64,000 bases of DNA, from NCBI GenBank assembly GCA_902799045.1, contig CADBZH010000019.1, positions 27,356-91,355 on the forward strand. The letters run 5' to 3'. Positions 54,179 through 61,336 of this stretch are shown here, piece after piece (positions within the stretch are counted from its first letter, which is position 1; each line of letters opens with the position of its first letter). Position numbers and translations under genes: made by a program. The notes under the pieces were generated by a model. It worked only from the letters and a program-made list of their open reading frames with translations. It had not been told where the DNA came from and did not search any database. The stretch is from an uncultured Eubacteriales bacterium. Its GTDB lineage: Bacteria; Bacillota; Clostridia; Christensenellales; Aristaeellaceae.

Positions 54179-55519
54179 ATGGAAGGAAGGATCAGGCGGC
54201 GGCTGGGCGCGCTGCTGGCGGCAGCGATGGCGGCGCTGATGCTGTCGCCGCAGCTGGGGGCGGTGTCCCGGCTGCCGGAGGAGCTGGTGCTGGGCGCGGG
54301 CACGGTGACGGAGCTGGCGGTGTCTTCGGCGGTGCGGGTGGACGCCACGGCGGTGGAGACGGCGCGGGACGGCGCGGGCGGCGCGCTGCGGCTCACGGCG
54401 GGCGAGGCCGGGGATGGCGAGCTTCGCTTCAGCCTGCTGGGGCTGGTGCCGCTTCGAACGGTGAAGCTGTCGGTGCAGCCCCAGCGGCGGCTGGTGCCCG
54501 GCGGACAGTCGGTGGGCGTGGCCCTGCGCACCGGCGGCGTGGTGGTGGTCGGCAATTCCGATCTGGGCCGGACGCCCAGCCCGGCGCGGCTGGCGGGGCT
54601 GAAGAGCGGCGATGTGATCACCAGCGTGGACGGCTCAGCGGTGGGCGGCGCGAAGGAGCTGGCGGCTTCCATCGCAAACGGCGGCACGGCCCACCTGCGC
54701 CTGCTGCGGGACGGGGACGTGCTGGAGTGCGACGTGACGCCGGCGCGGGACGAGCGCGACGGCCAGTACCGGCTGGGCGCGTGGGTGCGCGACAGCACCG
54801 CGGGGGTCGGCACGCTGACCTACTATGACCCGGCGGGCGGCGGCTTCGGGGCGCTGGGCCACGCCATCACCGACGTGGACACCGGCGTGGTGATGCCGGT
54901 GGGCGAGGGCGCGCTCTACAATAACACCGTGGTGGCCGTGACGCCCAGCGAGGCGGGCGCTCCCGGCGAGCTGACCGGCGATTTCCTGGGCGAGACGGAG
55001 GCGCTGGGCAGCGTGGCGCTGAACTCGGAATCCGGCATCTTCGGCACGATGGACGCGCCGCCGGAGGGCGCGCTCTATCCCGAGGGCTTGCCGGTGGCGC
55101 GCCGGGAGGACGTGCACCCGGGCGCGGCCTCGCTGATCACGACCGTCGGGGGCCGCGAGGCGCGGGAATACGCCTGCGAGATCGTGCGCCTGTCGGACCG
55201 TTCCCAGGGCGCGGCCCGGGCGCTGGTCGTGCGGGTGACCGATCCGGCGCTGCTGGCGGCGACGGGCGGCATCGTGCAGGGCATGTCCGGCAGCCCCATC
55301 CTCCAGGACGGGCGCATCGTCGGCGCGGTGACCCACGTGATGGTGAACGACCCGACGATGGGCTATGGGATACTGATCGACAGCATGCTGAAACAGGGGG
55401 ACGCTTGCGCGTCCCCCTGTTTCAGCATGATATCCGTTTACCAGCCCAGGTTGTCGATCAGGATGTATCCGACCACGCCGCGCCAGTTGCAGCAGGCAAA
55501 GCGGTCGTTCACCATGTAG
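54179..55519 (+). CDS. spoIVB: SpoIVB-type sporulation serine peptidase (S55), with extended C-terminus
   Basis: In spore formers SpoIVB is secreted from the forespore and triggers pro-sigma-K processing. The 446-residue product has an N-terminal membrane/signal segment (LGALLAAAMAALMLSPQLGA), a PDZ domain at about 112-190 and the S55 domain with His228 in GALGHAITD and Ser372 in GMSGSPI. After the usual end near YGILIDSML the frame continues about 43 residues through a perfect hairpin (55384-55429) and into the opposite-strand SH3 gene. AAGGAGG 8 bp upstream fixes the start. The extension looks like stop-codon loss. Confidence 0.93.
   Translation: MEGRIRRRLGALLAAAMAALMLSPQLGAVSRLPEELVLGAGTVTELAVSSAVRVDATAVETARDGAGGALRLTAGEAGDGELRFSLLGLVPLRTVKLSVQPQRRLVPGGQSVGVALRTGGVVVVGNSDLGRTPSPARLAGLKSGDVITSVDGSAVGGAKELAASIANGGTAHLRLLRDGDVLECDVTPARDERDGQYRLGAWVRDSTAGVGTLTYYDPAGGGFGALGHAITDVDTGVVMPVGEGALYNNTVVAVTPSEAGAPGELTGDFLGETEALGSVALNSESGIFGTMDAPPEGALYPEGLPVARREDVHPGAASLITTVGGREAREYACEIVRLSDRSQGAARALVVRVTDPALLAATGGIVQGMSGSPILQDGRIVGAVTHVMVNDPTMGYGILIDSMLKQGDACASPCFSMISVYQPRLSIRMYPTTPRQLQQAKRSFTM
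55384..55429. terminator. Perfect 21-bp-stem hairpin between convergent genes
   Basis: Bases 55384-55404 and 55409-55429 are exact complements around a TTGC loop. It is placed as a bidirectional terminator for spoIVB and the SH3 gene, but lies inside the spoIVB reading frame; no long T run follows on the plus strand. Confidence 0.7.
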
Positions 55520-56214
55520 CAATCGGTGACCGTGTCGCCCAGCGGCACCTTCGCCAGCCGGTAGGAGGCCGTGTCGGGCAGCTCGCGCAGCGAGGCCCAG
55601 GAGCCGCAGTTGACGATGACGGCGTTTCCGATCCAGGTGCTGTCGTAGGCGGACTGTTCGCTGCCGCCGGACACCCAGGAGAGGTTGCTCGACAGGATAT
55701 AGCCCTCGATGCCGTTGTAGATGCAGTAGCAGAAGCGCTCGTCCTGGTAGAACACGTTCGTGACGATCTCGCCCAGCGGCACCCGCACCAGCAGGTTGGC
55801 GTTCGTGCTGGGATAGTCGCGCAGCGAGGCGTAGCTCTGGCAGTTCACGATCTGGCAGTTGCCCACGTAGTCTTCCTCGCGGTATTCATAGCCCACCGGG
55901 CCGTAGATGAACGAGAGGTTGCTGTTCAGGATGTAGCCGCCCACGCCGTTGTATTCGCAGTAGGTGAACTTCTCGTCCTGATAGTAGCAGTTGTAGACCA
56001 CCGCCCCGGCGGGCACCTTCATCAGCCTGGGCGCGGCGGAATCCGGATAGCTGCGCAGCGACGTCCAGCTCTGGCAGTTGACCACCTCCATCGCGCCGAT
56101 CAGATAGTCATAGCTGGAGCCGTAATCGTAGTAGGTCGAGGCCTGGGCGGCGCACAGGCCGATCAGCAGCGCGCAGGCCAGCACCAGGGCGGTGAGTCCG
56201 CGAACCTTCGTCAT
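55438..56214 (-). CDS. Secreted triple-SH3 protein
   Basis: The 258-residue product has a signal peptide (LVLACALLIGLCAAQA|STYY) and three SH3b-like repeats at about 40-105, 115-185 and 195-258. Each has V(I)VNC(Q/G)S(W/Y)xSLR..PD and ends G(Y)ILxxNLxW. One conserved Cys pair per repeat (NCQS with YC/CC) may form disulphides. No catalytic domain. It probably binds cell wall or is a regulatory wall protein. TAATAT/TTGACT promoter and AGGAGG are present. The 3' end overlaps spoIVB. Confidence 0.82.
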   Translation of the reverse strand: MTKVRGLTALVLACALLIGLCAAQASTYYDYGSSYDYLIGAMEVVNCQSWTSLRSYPDSAAPRLMKVPAGAVVYNCYYQDEKFTYCEYNGVGGYILNSNLSFIYGPVGYEYREEDYVGNCQIVNCQSYASLRDYPSTNANLLVRVPLGEIVTNVFYQDERFCYCIYNGIEGYILSSNLSWVSGGSEQSAYDSTWIGNAVIVNCGSWASLRELPDTASYRLAKVPLGDTVTDCYMVNDRFACCNWRGVVGYILIDNLGW

Positions 56215-56249
56215 GGGTCATTCCTCCTCGCACGGTTGTTCACACCTCT

Positions 56250-56278
56250 ATATTAAGTTATTATTGCGCGAAAGTCAA
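56250..56278 (-). promoter_or_regulatory. Promoter of the triple-SH3 gene
   Basis: On the reverse strand TTGACT (56273-56278) and TAATAT (56250-56255) with a 17-bp spacer. Confidence 0.7.
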
Positions 56279-56286
56279 GATTTCCC

Positions 56287-56315
56287 TTGTGCTCGGCGGC
56301 GTTTTCCGCTAAAAT
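56287..56315 (+). promoter_or_regulatory. Promoter of the DUF4236 gene
   Basis: TTGTGC (56287-56292) and TAAAAT (56310-56315) with a 17-bp spacer. Confidence 0.6.
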
Positions 56316-56359
56316 GAGGGTAATACAGGCGCGATTCGCGCCGGATGGGAGGCGGACAC

Positions 56360-57223
56360 ATGCGCTTTCGCAAGAGCATTACCCTGTTCAAGGGCGTGAA
56401 GCTGAACTTTTCCAAGTCGGGGGTGAGCCTGACGGTGGGCGGCAAGGGGCTGTCGGCCAACGTGGGCCAGAAGGGCCTGTTTTTGAACACCAGCATCCCC
56501 GGAACGGGCCTCTATGACCGCAGGAAGATCGCGGACTTTTCCGGCGGCGCGAAGCAGGCGCCTGCCGGGGCGTCGGGTCGGCTGGACGCAAGCGAGGTGG
56601 CGGCCCAGGCCGGTCTGTACCGGCTGGAGGCCCTGAACGACGCGTTCGTGAACATCGGCGCCTGCGCCCGGGACCTGCCGGACGACGCCGACTGGCCGGA
56701 GGCGGCGCTGAACGCCGCGCCGGATGCCGAGACCGTGGAGGCCGCCATCGGCCAATGGCTCGGGGAATTGCAGCTGCCCATCGACTTCAAGGTCAGCTAT
56801 GAATACGTGGACGGCGCGCTGCTGGCGGACATGGACCTGCCGGAGATCGAGCACCTGCCCACCGAGAAGGCCGAGCCCACGGCCGGCGGCGACCTGAAGC
56901 AGAAGGCCAAGACGCAGAAGGAGCTGAAGGCGGAGTACGCCCGCTGCGTGTTCGGGCTGGGCATGTTCTGCGCCAGCTATTTCTTCTCCGTCACGCCCCA
57001 CATGGAGAAGGTGCTGCTCTCGGCCTACACCCAGCGCCGCGACAGCCGGGGCGAGCTGGAGGACGCCTATATCTACTCCGTGATCTTCACCCGCGACGGC
57101 TTTGCGCGCGGCTTTCAGGCCGAGGCGCCGGAGGCCTTCCTCTGCCGCTTCAAGAACCGCATGAACAAGGGCGCGGACGGAACGCTGAAGAAGATCGTGC
57201 CCTACGGGCCGGAGGATTTGTAA
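56360..57223 (+). CDS. DUF4236 domain protein
   Basis: The 287-residue protein begins MRFRKSITLFKGVKLNFSKS and continues VSLTVGGKGLSANVGQKG with PGTGLYDRR, the DUF4236 signature of about 55 residues found at the N-terminus of many uncharacterised proteins. The remaining 230 residues are mostly soluble helix-rich sequence with one mildly hydrophobic stretch (CVFGLGMFCASYFF). ATG 56360 follows GGGAGG. Function unknown. Confidence 0.85.
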   Translation: MRFRKSITLFKGVKLNFSKSGVSLTVGGKGLSANVGQKGLFLNTSIPGTGLYDRRKIADFSGGAKQAPAGASGRLDASEVAAQAGLYRLEALNDAFVNIGACARDLPDDADWPEAALNAAPDAETVEAAIGQWLGELQLPIDFKVSYEYVDGALLADMDLPEIEHLPTEKAEPTAGGDLKQKAKTQKELKAEYARCVFGLGMFCASYFFSVTPHMEKVLLSAYTQRRDSRGELEDAYIYSVIFTRDGFARGFQAEAPEAFLCRFKNRMNKGADGTLKKIVPYGPEDL

Positions 57224-57233
57224 TCAGACGGAG

Positions 57234-57278
57234 CCCATCGACCCCGGAGCCGCCTCCGAGGTCGATGGGTCTTTTTTT
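57234..57278 (+). terminator. Terminator after the DUF4236 gene
   Basis: CCCATCGACC...GGTCGATGGG with an inner CGGAG/CTCCG hairpin, then TCTTTTTTT. Confidence 0.9.
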
Positions 57279-57375
57279 ATGTACTTTTAACATTCACTCC
57301 GTAAAAATCCGGTTTTGAACGCCTAGTAGTCCTCCCGCGGGAATGACCCGCAAAAAGGAAAGGGGAGGATGAAGC

Positions 57376-58122
57376 ATGGCAACGGTATACATTGGCGGCG
57401 CGTCCATCGACGAGAACGGCAAGGCTCACGGCGGCAAGGCCGGGAACCAGACGGGCAAGGAGCTGAAGAAGCAGAAGTGGTATCTGCACAGCAAGGGCTG
57501 GCGGGTGTTCCGCGCGAAGGACGCCGCCGTGGCGGCGAAGGTGGCGGCGTGCATGGCCGCGGCGGTGGCGAACCGGCACATCGGCTACGACCAGTACCAG
57601 CGCAACACGCTGTACAGGGAGGCGGAGAAGTACGGCTTCGACGTCGGCAAGGTCACGGCGGACGTGGAGTGCGACTGTTCCGCGCTGGTGCGGGTCTGCT
57701 GCGCCTACGCGGGCGTCACGGGCCTGCCGGAGGGCTTCCGCACGACGAATGAGCCGAAGAACCTGCTGGCCACCGGAGCGTTCACCGAGATGACCGGCGA
57801 ACGGTACGCGAAGCAGTCGGACTGCCTGAAGGCGGGGGACATCCTGTGCACGCCGGTTCAGGGCCACACGGTGATCGTGCTGAACGACGGTCCCCGGGCC
57901 GCATCCGACGCCCGGGAGGCCTGGGTGGAGATCACCGGAGGCTCGGTGAACGTGCGCAACGCGCCCGGCACCGTCGGCACGCGGATCCTCGGCGTGGCGC
58001 ACCGGGGCGACCGGCTCGCGGACCTGGGCGAGACGCGGGACGTGGACGGCAGGCCCTGGTATCGCGTGGCCTTCCGCGACGGCGAGGCCTGGGTCAGCAG
58101 CCGGTATGCCCGCCGGGTGTAG
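57376..58122 (+). CDS. Phage-type endolysin (NlpC/CHAP-like) with C-terminal SH3 domain
   Basis: The 248-residue product has no signal peptide. Its N-terminal part is a cysteine-peptidase-like domain with the probable catalytic Cys in ECDCSALVRVCCAYAG (about residue 100) and His in PVQGHTVIVL (about residue 163). The C-terminal 60 residues are an SH3-type wall-binding domain (GSVNVRNAPGTVGTRILG). This arrangement and the downstream holin mark it as a lysis enzyme. GGGGAGGA precedes the start. No other phage gene is seen near it. Confidence 0.82.
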   Translation: MATVYIGGASIDENGKAHGGKAGNQTGKELKKQKWYLHSKGWRVFRAKDAAVAAKVAACMAAAVANRHIGYDQYQRNTLYREAEKYGFDVGKVTADVECDCSALVRVCCAYAGVTGLPEGFRTTNEPKNLLATGAFTEMTGERYAKQSDCLKAGDILCTPVQGHTVIVLNDGPRAASDAREAWVEITGGSVNVRNAPGTVGTRILGVAHRGDRLADLGETRDVDGRPWYRVAFRDGEAWVSSRYARRV

Positions 58123-58124
58123 CC

Positions 58125-58274
58125 ATGGACGGGGCGAGACTCATACAGGTTGCCGTTGCCCGGGCGGACCTGGCGATGTGCGTGGCGGGCTTCTGGCTGA
58201 GGAGCCTGCTGCCGGGATTGATCACGGGCGTCGCGCTCTGGCGGATCATTGCAAGGGAGGAACGGAGAAGATGA
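58125..58274 (+). CDS. Small membrane protein in the lysis cassette
   Basis: A 49-residue ORF starts 2 bp after the lysin stop and overlaps the holin start by 4 bp (ATGA). One hydrophobic stretch (LRSLLPGLITGVALWRIIA) with a basic tail (REERRR) suggests a single-pass peptide. It could be a small holin-like or spanin-like factor; no family is recognised. Tight coupling on both sides supports it as a gene. Confidence 0.6.
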   Translation: MDGARLIQVAVARADLAMCVAGFWLRSLLPGLITGVALWRIIAREERRR

Positions 58275-58699
58275 ACTGGGACAGGATCATCAAGGCCCTG
58301 GCGGCGCTCGGCGGCGCGGTGGCGGGCCTGTTTGGCAAGTGGAGCATGACGATGACCATACTGGTGGCGGTGATGGCGCTGGACTACGTCAGCGGCCTGA
58401 TCGTCGCCGCCTGCGGACGCTCGCCCAAGACCGAGGGCGGCCGCCTGAGCAGTAAGGCCGGCTTCATCGGCATCGCGCGCAAGGCGCTGATGCTGCTTTT
58501 GATCGGCCTGGCCACGCTGGTGGACCGCGCCCTGGGCAACCAGGCGATGGTGTTCCAGACCTCGCTGGCGTTTTATTACATCGCCAACGAGGGCCTGAGC
58601 ATCCTCGAAAACGCCGCGCTGCTGGACGTGCGCTTTCCGGAGAAGCTGAAAAGGGCGCTGGAGAGCATGCGGGAGAAGGAGGACGAGAGCGGGGAGTGA
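58271..58699 (+). CDS. Phage holin family protein (TcdE/phage_holin_4 type)
   Basis: The 142-residue protein has three to four hydrophobic segments (ALAALGGAVAGLFG, MTILVAVMALDYVSGLIVAA, ALMLLLIGLATLVDRAL). The motif MALDYVSGLIVA followed by SSKAGFIGIARKALMLLLIG matches the toxin-secretion/phage-lysis holin family. ATG 58271 is translationally coupled to the small ORF. Holins of this type release endolysins or large toxins. The cassette may be a prophage remnant or a domesticated secretion unit. Confidence 0.88.
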   Translation: MNWDRIIKALAALGGAVAGLFGKWSMTMTILVAVMALDYVSGLIVAACGRSPKTEGGRLSSKAGFIGIARKALMLLLIGLATLVDRALGNQAMVFQTSLAFYYIANEGLSILENAALLDVRFPEKLKRALESMREKEDESGE

Positions 58700-58782
58700 A
58701 GCGAACGGCTGTCACCCCGCTATGGCGTGACGGCAGAATTCGACCTTGATACAACCGTTCAGCCACTGGTGAAACGCTTCAC

Positions 58783-58828
58783 GGGGACGGCTCTCAGAAC
58801 ACATCAACGTGTCGCGAAAGCCGTCCCC
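58783..58828. repeat. Hairpin repeat between the holin and guaA genes
   Basis: GGGGACGGCT and AGCCGTCCCC around a 26-nt loop, with neighbouring small hairpins. Possibly a terminator of the lysis cassette. Confidence 0.45.
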
Positions 58829-58925
58829 AAACACATTATCCCAAAATAACCTTCCATTAATGACGAACAGCCCTCTCCGGTGCTAAAATACCCCCATACC
58901 AAAACGAAAGATGGGGAGGCACATT

Positions 58926-60233
58926 ATGCAGCAGGACATGATCGTCATTCTGGACCTCGGCAGCAAGGAAAACACCCGCGTGGCCCGCGAGATCCGCACG
59001 CTGGGCGTGTACACGGAGATTCATCCCCACGACATTACGGCTGAGCAGCTTTCGGCGCTGCCGAACGTGAAGGGCATCATCCTGAACGGCGGCGTGAACC
59101 GCGTGGTGGACGGCGTCGAGATCGACGCCAGTGACGCCGTGTATGGCGCGGGCATCCCGCTGATGGCGGTGGATCACAAGGCCCGCAAGGCCGACGTTTC
59201 CCTGGAAGCCTGGCCGGAGGACGAGGCCGAGCGCAGCATGGCGCTGAAGCGGTTCGTGTTTGACGACTGCCACGCCATCGCCAACTGGAACATGGACAAC
59301 TTCATCGCCGACCAGATCGAGCTGATCCGCCAGCAGGTGGGCAATAAGAAGGTGCTGCTGGCGCTGTCCGGCGGCGTGGATTCCTCCGTGGTGGCGGCGC
59401 TGCTGATCCGCGCGATCGGCGACCAGCTGACCTGCGTGCACGTGAACCACGGCCTGCTTCGCAAGGGCGAGCCGGAGCAGGTGGTGCAGGTTTTCCGCGA
59501 CGAACTGGGCGCAAACCTGATCTACGTGGACGCCGTGGACCGCTTCCTGAACAAGCTGGCGGGCGTGGCCGATCCCGAGCAGAAGCGCAAGATCATCGGC
59601 GCGGAGTTCATCCGCGTATTCGAGGAGGAGGCCCGCAAGCTGGACGGCATCGAGTTCCTCGGCCAGGGCACCATCTATCCCGACATCGTGGAGTCCGGCA
59701 CCAAGACCGCCAAGATGGTGAAATCCCATCACAACGTGGGCGGCTTGCCGGAGGACCTGCAGTTTGAACTGGTCGAGCCGCTGAAGATGCTGTTCAAGGA
59801 TGAGGTTCGCGCCTGCGGCGTGGCCCTGGGCCTGCCGGACAGCATGGTCTATCGCCAGCCCTTCCCGGGCCCGGGCCTGGGCGTGCGCTGCCTGGGCGCC
59901 ATCACCCGCGATCGCCTGGAAGCCCTGCGCGAAGCCGACGCCATCCTGCGCGACGAGTTCGACAAGGCCGGCCTGCGCGGCAAGGTGTGGCAGTACTTCA
60001 CCGTCATCCCCGATTTCCGCTCCACCGGCGTGCGCGACAACGCCCGCTGCTTCGAGTGGCCTGTCATCCTCCGCGCCGTGAACACCGTCGACGCCATGAC
60101 CGCCACCGTCGAACAGGTTCAGTGGCCCGTGCTGCTGAAGATCACCGACCGCATCCTGGCCGAGGTCAAGGGCGTCAACCGCGTCCTCTATGACCTCTCG
60201 CCCAAGCCCGTCGCCACCATCGAGTGGGAATGA
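58926..60233 (+). CDS. guaA: GMP synthase with internally deleted glutaminase domain
   Basis: Converts XMP + ATP + NH3 to GMP. The 435-residue protein is about 80-90 residues shorter than the standard 510-525. The C-terminal two domains are intact: P-loop ALSGGVDSSV at residues 146-155, PFPGPGLGVR, and the dimerisation end (YDLSPKPVATIEWE). The N-terminal class-I glutaminase starts normally (VILDLGSKENTRVAREIRTL, then GVYTEIHPHDI and IILNGG) but lacks GICYG, with PLMAVDHKARKADVS instead, and misses the HPE triad part. It resumes at RFVFDDCHAIANWNM. It should need free ammonia or a partner subunit. GGAGG precedes ATG 58926. Confidence 0.92.
   Translation: MQQDMIVILDLGSKENTRVAREIRTLGVYTEIHPHDITAEQLSALPNVKGIILNGGVNRVVDGVEIDASDAVYGAGIPLMAVDHKARKADVSLEAWPEDEAERSMALKRFVFDDCHAIANWNMDNFIADQIELIRQQVGNKKVLLALSGGVDSSVVAALLIRAIGDQLTCVHVNHGLLRKGEPEQVVQVFRDELGANLIYVDAVDRFLNKLAGVADPEQKRKIIGAEFIRVFEEEARKLDGIEFLGQGTIYPDIVESGTKTAKMVKSHHNVGGLPEDLQFELVEPLKMLFKDEVRACGVALGLPDSMVYRQPFPGPGLGVRCLGAITRDRLEALREADAILRDEFDKAGLRGKVWQYFTVIPDFRSTGVRDNARCFEWPVILRAVNTVDAMTATVEQVQWPVLLKITDRILAEVKGVNRVLYDLSPKPVATIEWE
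60216..60233 (+). other. Probable attachment (att) core at the 3' end of guaA
   Basis: The guaA end (ACCATCGAGTGGGAATGA) is a known target of integrative elements with tyrosine recombinases. The integrase gene lies 1.1 kb downstream. The matching direct repeat should lie at the far end, outside the window. Confidence 0.55.
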
Positions 60234-60354
60234 CGCTCGAAACGGCGAAAACCCGCATGAATACAGGCTTTTTTGCCCGTCCATACTGCTCTTGATACTG
60301 GATTGATACTATTTGTGTCCGCCCGGTATTCTCAAGAGAAAAATCCCAAAAGGA

Positions 60355-60409
60355 CAAGCAAAACCGCCCTGCTGAACGACAAATTCAGCAGGGCGGTTTT
60401 TTTGCTTGT
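60355..60409. terminator. Strong bidirectional terminator
   Basis: AAACCGCCCTGCTGAA and TTCAGCAGGGCGGTTT, flanked by A and T runs, between the convergent guaA end and the XRE regulator. Confidence 0.9.
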
Positions 60410-60410
60410 C

Positions 60411-60968
60411 TTATTTATTTTTCCGCCAAGGGATATAATATTCGCTTTCCAGGCCATCGTCGCAGGTATGGGGCCAGTTGAGTTTCCATTCAAAATACTC
60501 TTCCCTGGTGATCTCCCCGGCGTGTAACTCCTGCTGACGAAAAAGCCATTCCCGCATGAACTCGTCCACAAGGCCATACTGGAAGTACATACCCACGGGA
60601 GGGTGTGCGGGCCAGTCATCGCTATCATTGTACCGTACAGCGGTATCATCAGCGGCCCCTGCTCTGCCCGGATTGCGGACAAGTTGGAACAGGCGGATAG
60701 CGCCAGGGCTGTCCTCGTCCAGCCAGAAGAATGTCCGCATGAAGTCCTCGGCAGAGCCGGGGGCGATGGTGTAGAAGTTCTGGCGGTCTACCCGCAGCGC
60801 CTCGGCCATCTTGTCCAGCAGTTCCCGTTTCGGAACACGGTAATTCGTCTCATACTGGGCGATCCGGTTGTCCGCTCCCTTTTCCTCAAAGCCGATAGCA
60901 AGCCCCAATTCCTTTTGTGTCATGCCTCGAAAGGTGCGGATTATCTTTATCTTGTCTCCGACTGTCAT
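60411..60968 (-). CDS. XRE-family helix-turn-helix regulator of the mobile element
   Basis: The 185-residue protein has an N-terminal HTH_XRE domain (residues about 5-60: IKIIRTFRGMTQKELGLAIG, IAQYETNYRVPKRELLDKMA) and a C-terminal region of about 120 residues. That region is rich in Trp and Tyr (DDWPAHPPVGMYFQYGLVDE, EYYIPWRKNK), common in regulators at the ends of integrative elements. It is divergent from the excisionase/integrase genes and likely represses them through the palindrome at 61056-61077. Confidence 0.88.
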   Translation of the reverse strand: MTVGDKIKIIRTFRGMTQKELGLAIGFEEKGADNRIAQYETNYRVPKRELLDKMAEALRVDRQNFYTIAPGSAEDFMRTFFWLDEDSPGAIRLFQLVRNPGRAGAADDTAVRYNDSDDWPAHPPVGMYFQYGLVDEFMREWLFRQQELHAGEITREEYFEWKLNWPHTCDDGLESEYYIPWRKNK

Positions 60969-60991
60969 AATATCCCACCGCCTTTGCCAAT

Positions 60992-61020
60992 AGTATAGCG
61001 CAAAAAAGCGAAAGATGCAA
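60992..61020 (-). promoter_or_regulatory. Promoter of the XRE regulator
   Basis: On the reverse strand TTGCAT (61015-61020) and TATACT (60992-60997) with a 17-bp spacer. Confidence 0.7.
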
Positions 61021-61052
61021 GATAATCTTTAACAAAAATGCGAAATAAATTC

Positions 61053-61101
61053 TTGACATTAACACTTATGTTAATGTATAATGAAGATGGTGACATTAAC
61101 A
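61053..61101 (+). promoter_or_regulatory. Excision/integration promoter with XRE operator
   Basis: TTGACA (61053-61058) and TATAAT (61077-61082) with an 18-bp spacer. A perfect 9-4-9 palindrome ACATTAACA-CTTA-TGTTAATGT (61056-61077) fills the spacer, and a further half site ACATTAACA lies at 61093-61101. This is a classic repressor-covered promoter. Confidence 0.8.
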
Positions 61102-61134
61102 TATTTGCGAAACTAAAATAAGGAGGTGCTGACC

Positions 61135-61323
61135 ATGGAAAAGGAGCTGTTTGTGAGAGCAGAGGAGGTCGCCAGGGAGCTGGGCATTTCCAAGCCCTAC
61201 GCCTACAAGCTGGTGCGGGAGATGAACGAGGAGCTGAAGAAAAAAGGCTTTCTCACCATTCCCGGACGGGTAAGCAGGCGCTACTTCGAGGAAAAATTCT
61301 ATGGGCTGCGGGACAGACAATAA
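61135..61323 (+). CDS. xis: Excisionase-like small HTH protein
   Basis: The 62-residue product (MEKELFVRAEEVARELGISK, then PYAYKLVREMNEELKKKGF and IPGRVSRRYFEEKFYG) resembles Tn916 Xis-type winged-helix DNA-bending factors. AGGAGG lies 8 bp before ATG 61135. It lies 13 bp before the integrase and is driven by the XRE-controlled promoter. The symbol is by analogy. Confidence 0.85.
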   Translation: MEKELFVRAEEVARELGISKPYAYKLVREMNEELKKKGFLTIPGRVSRRYFEEKFYGLRDRQ

Positions 61324-61336
61324 GGAGGGAACCACA

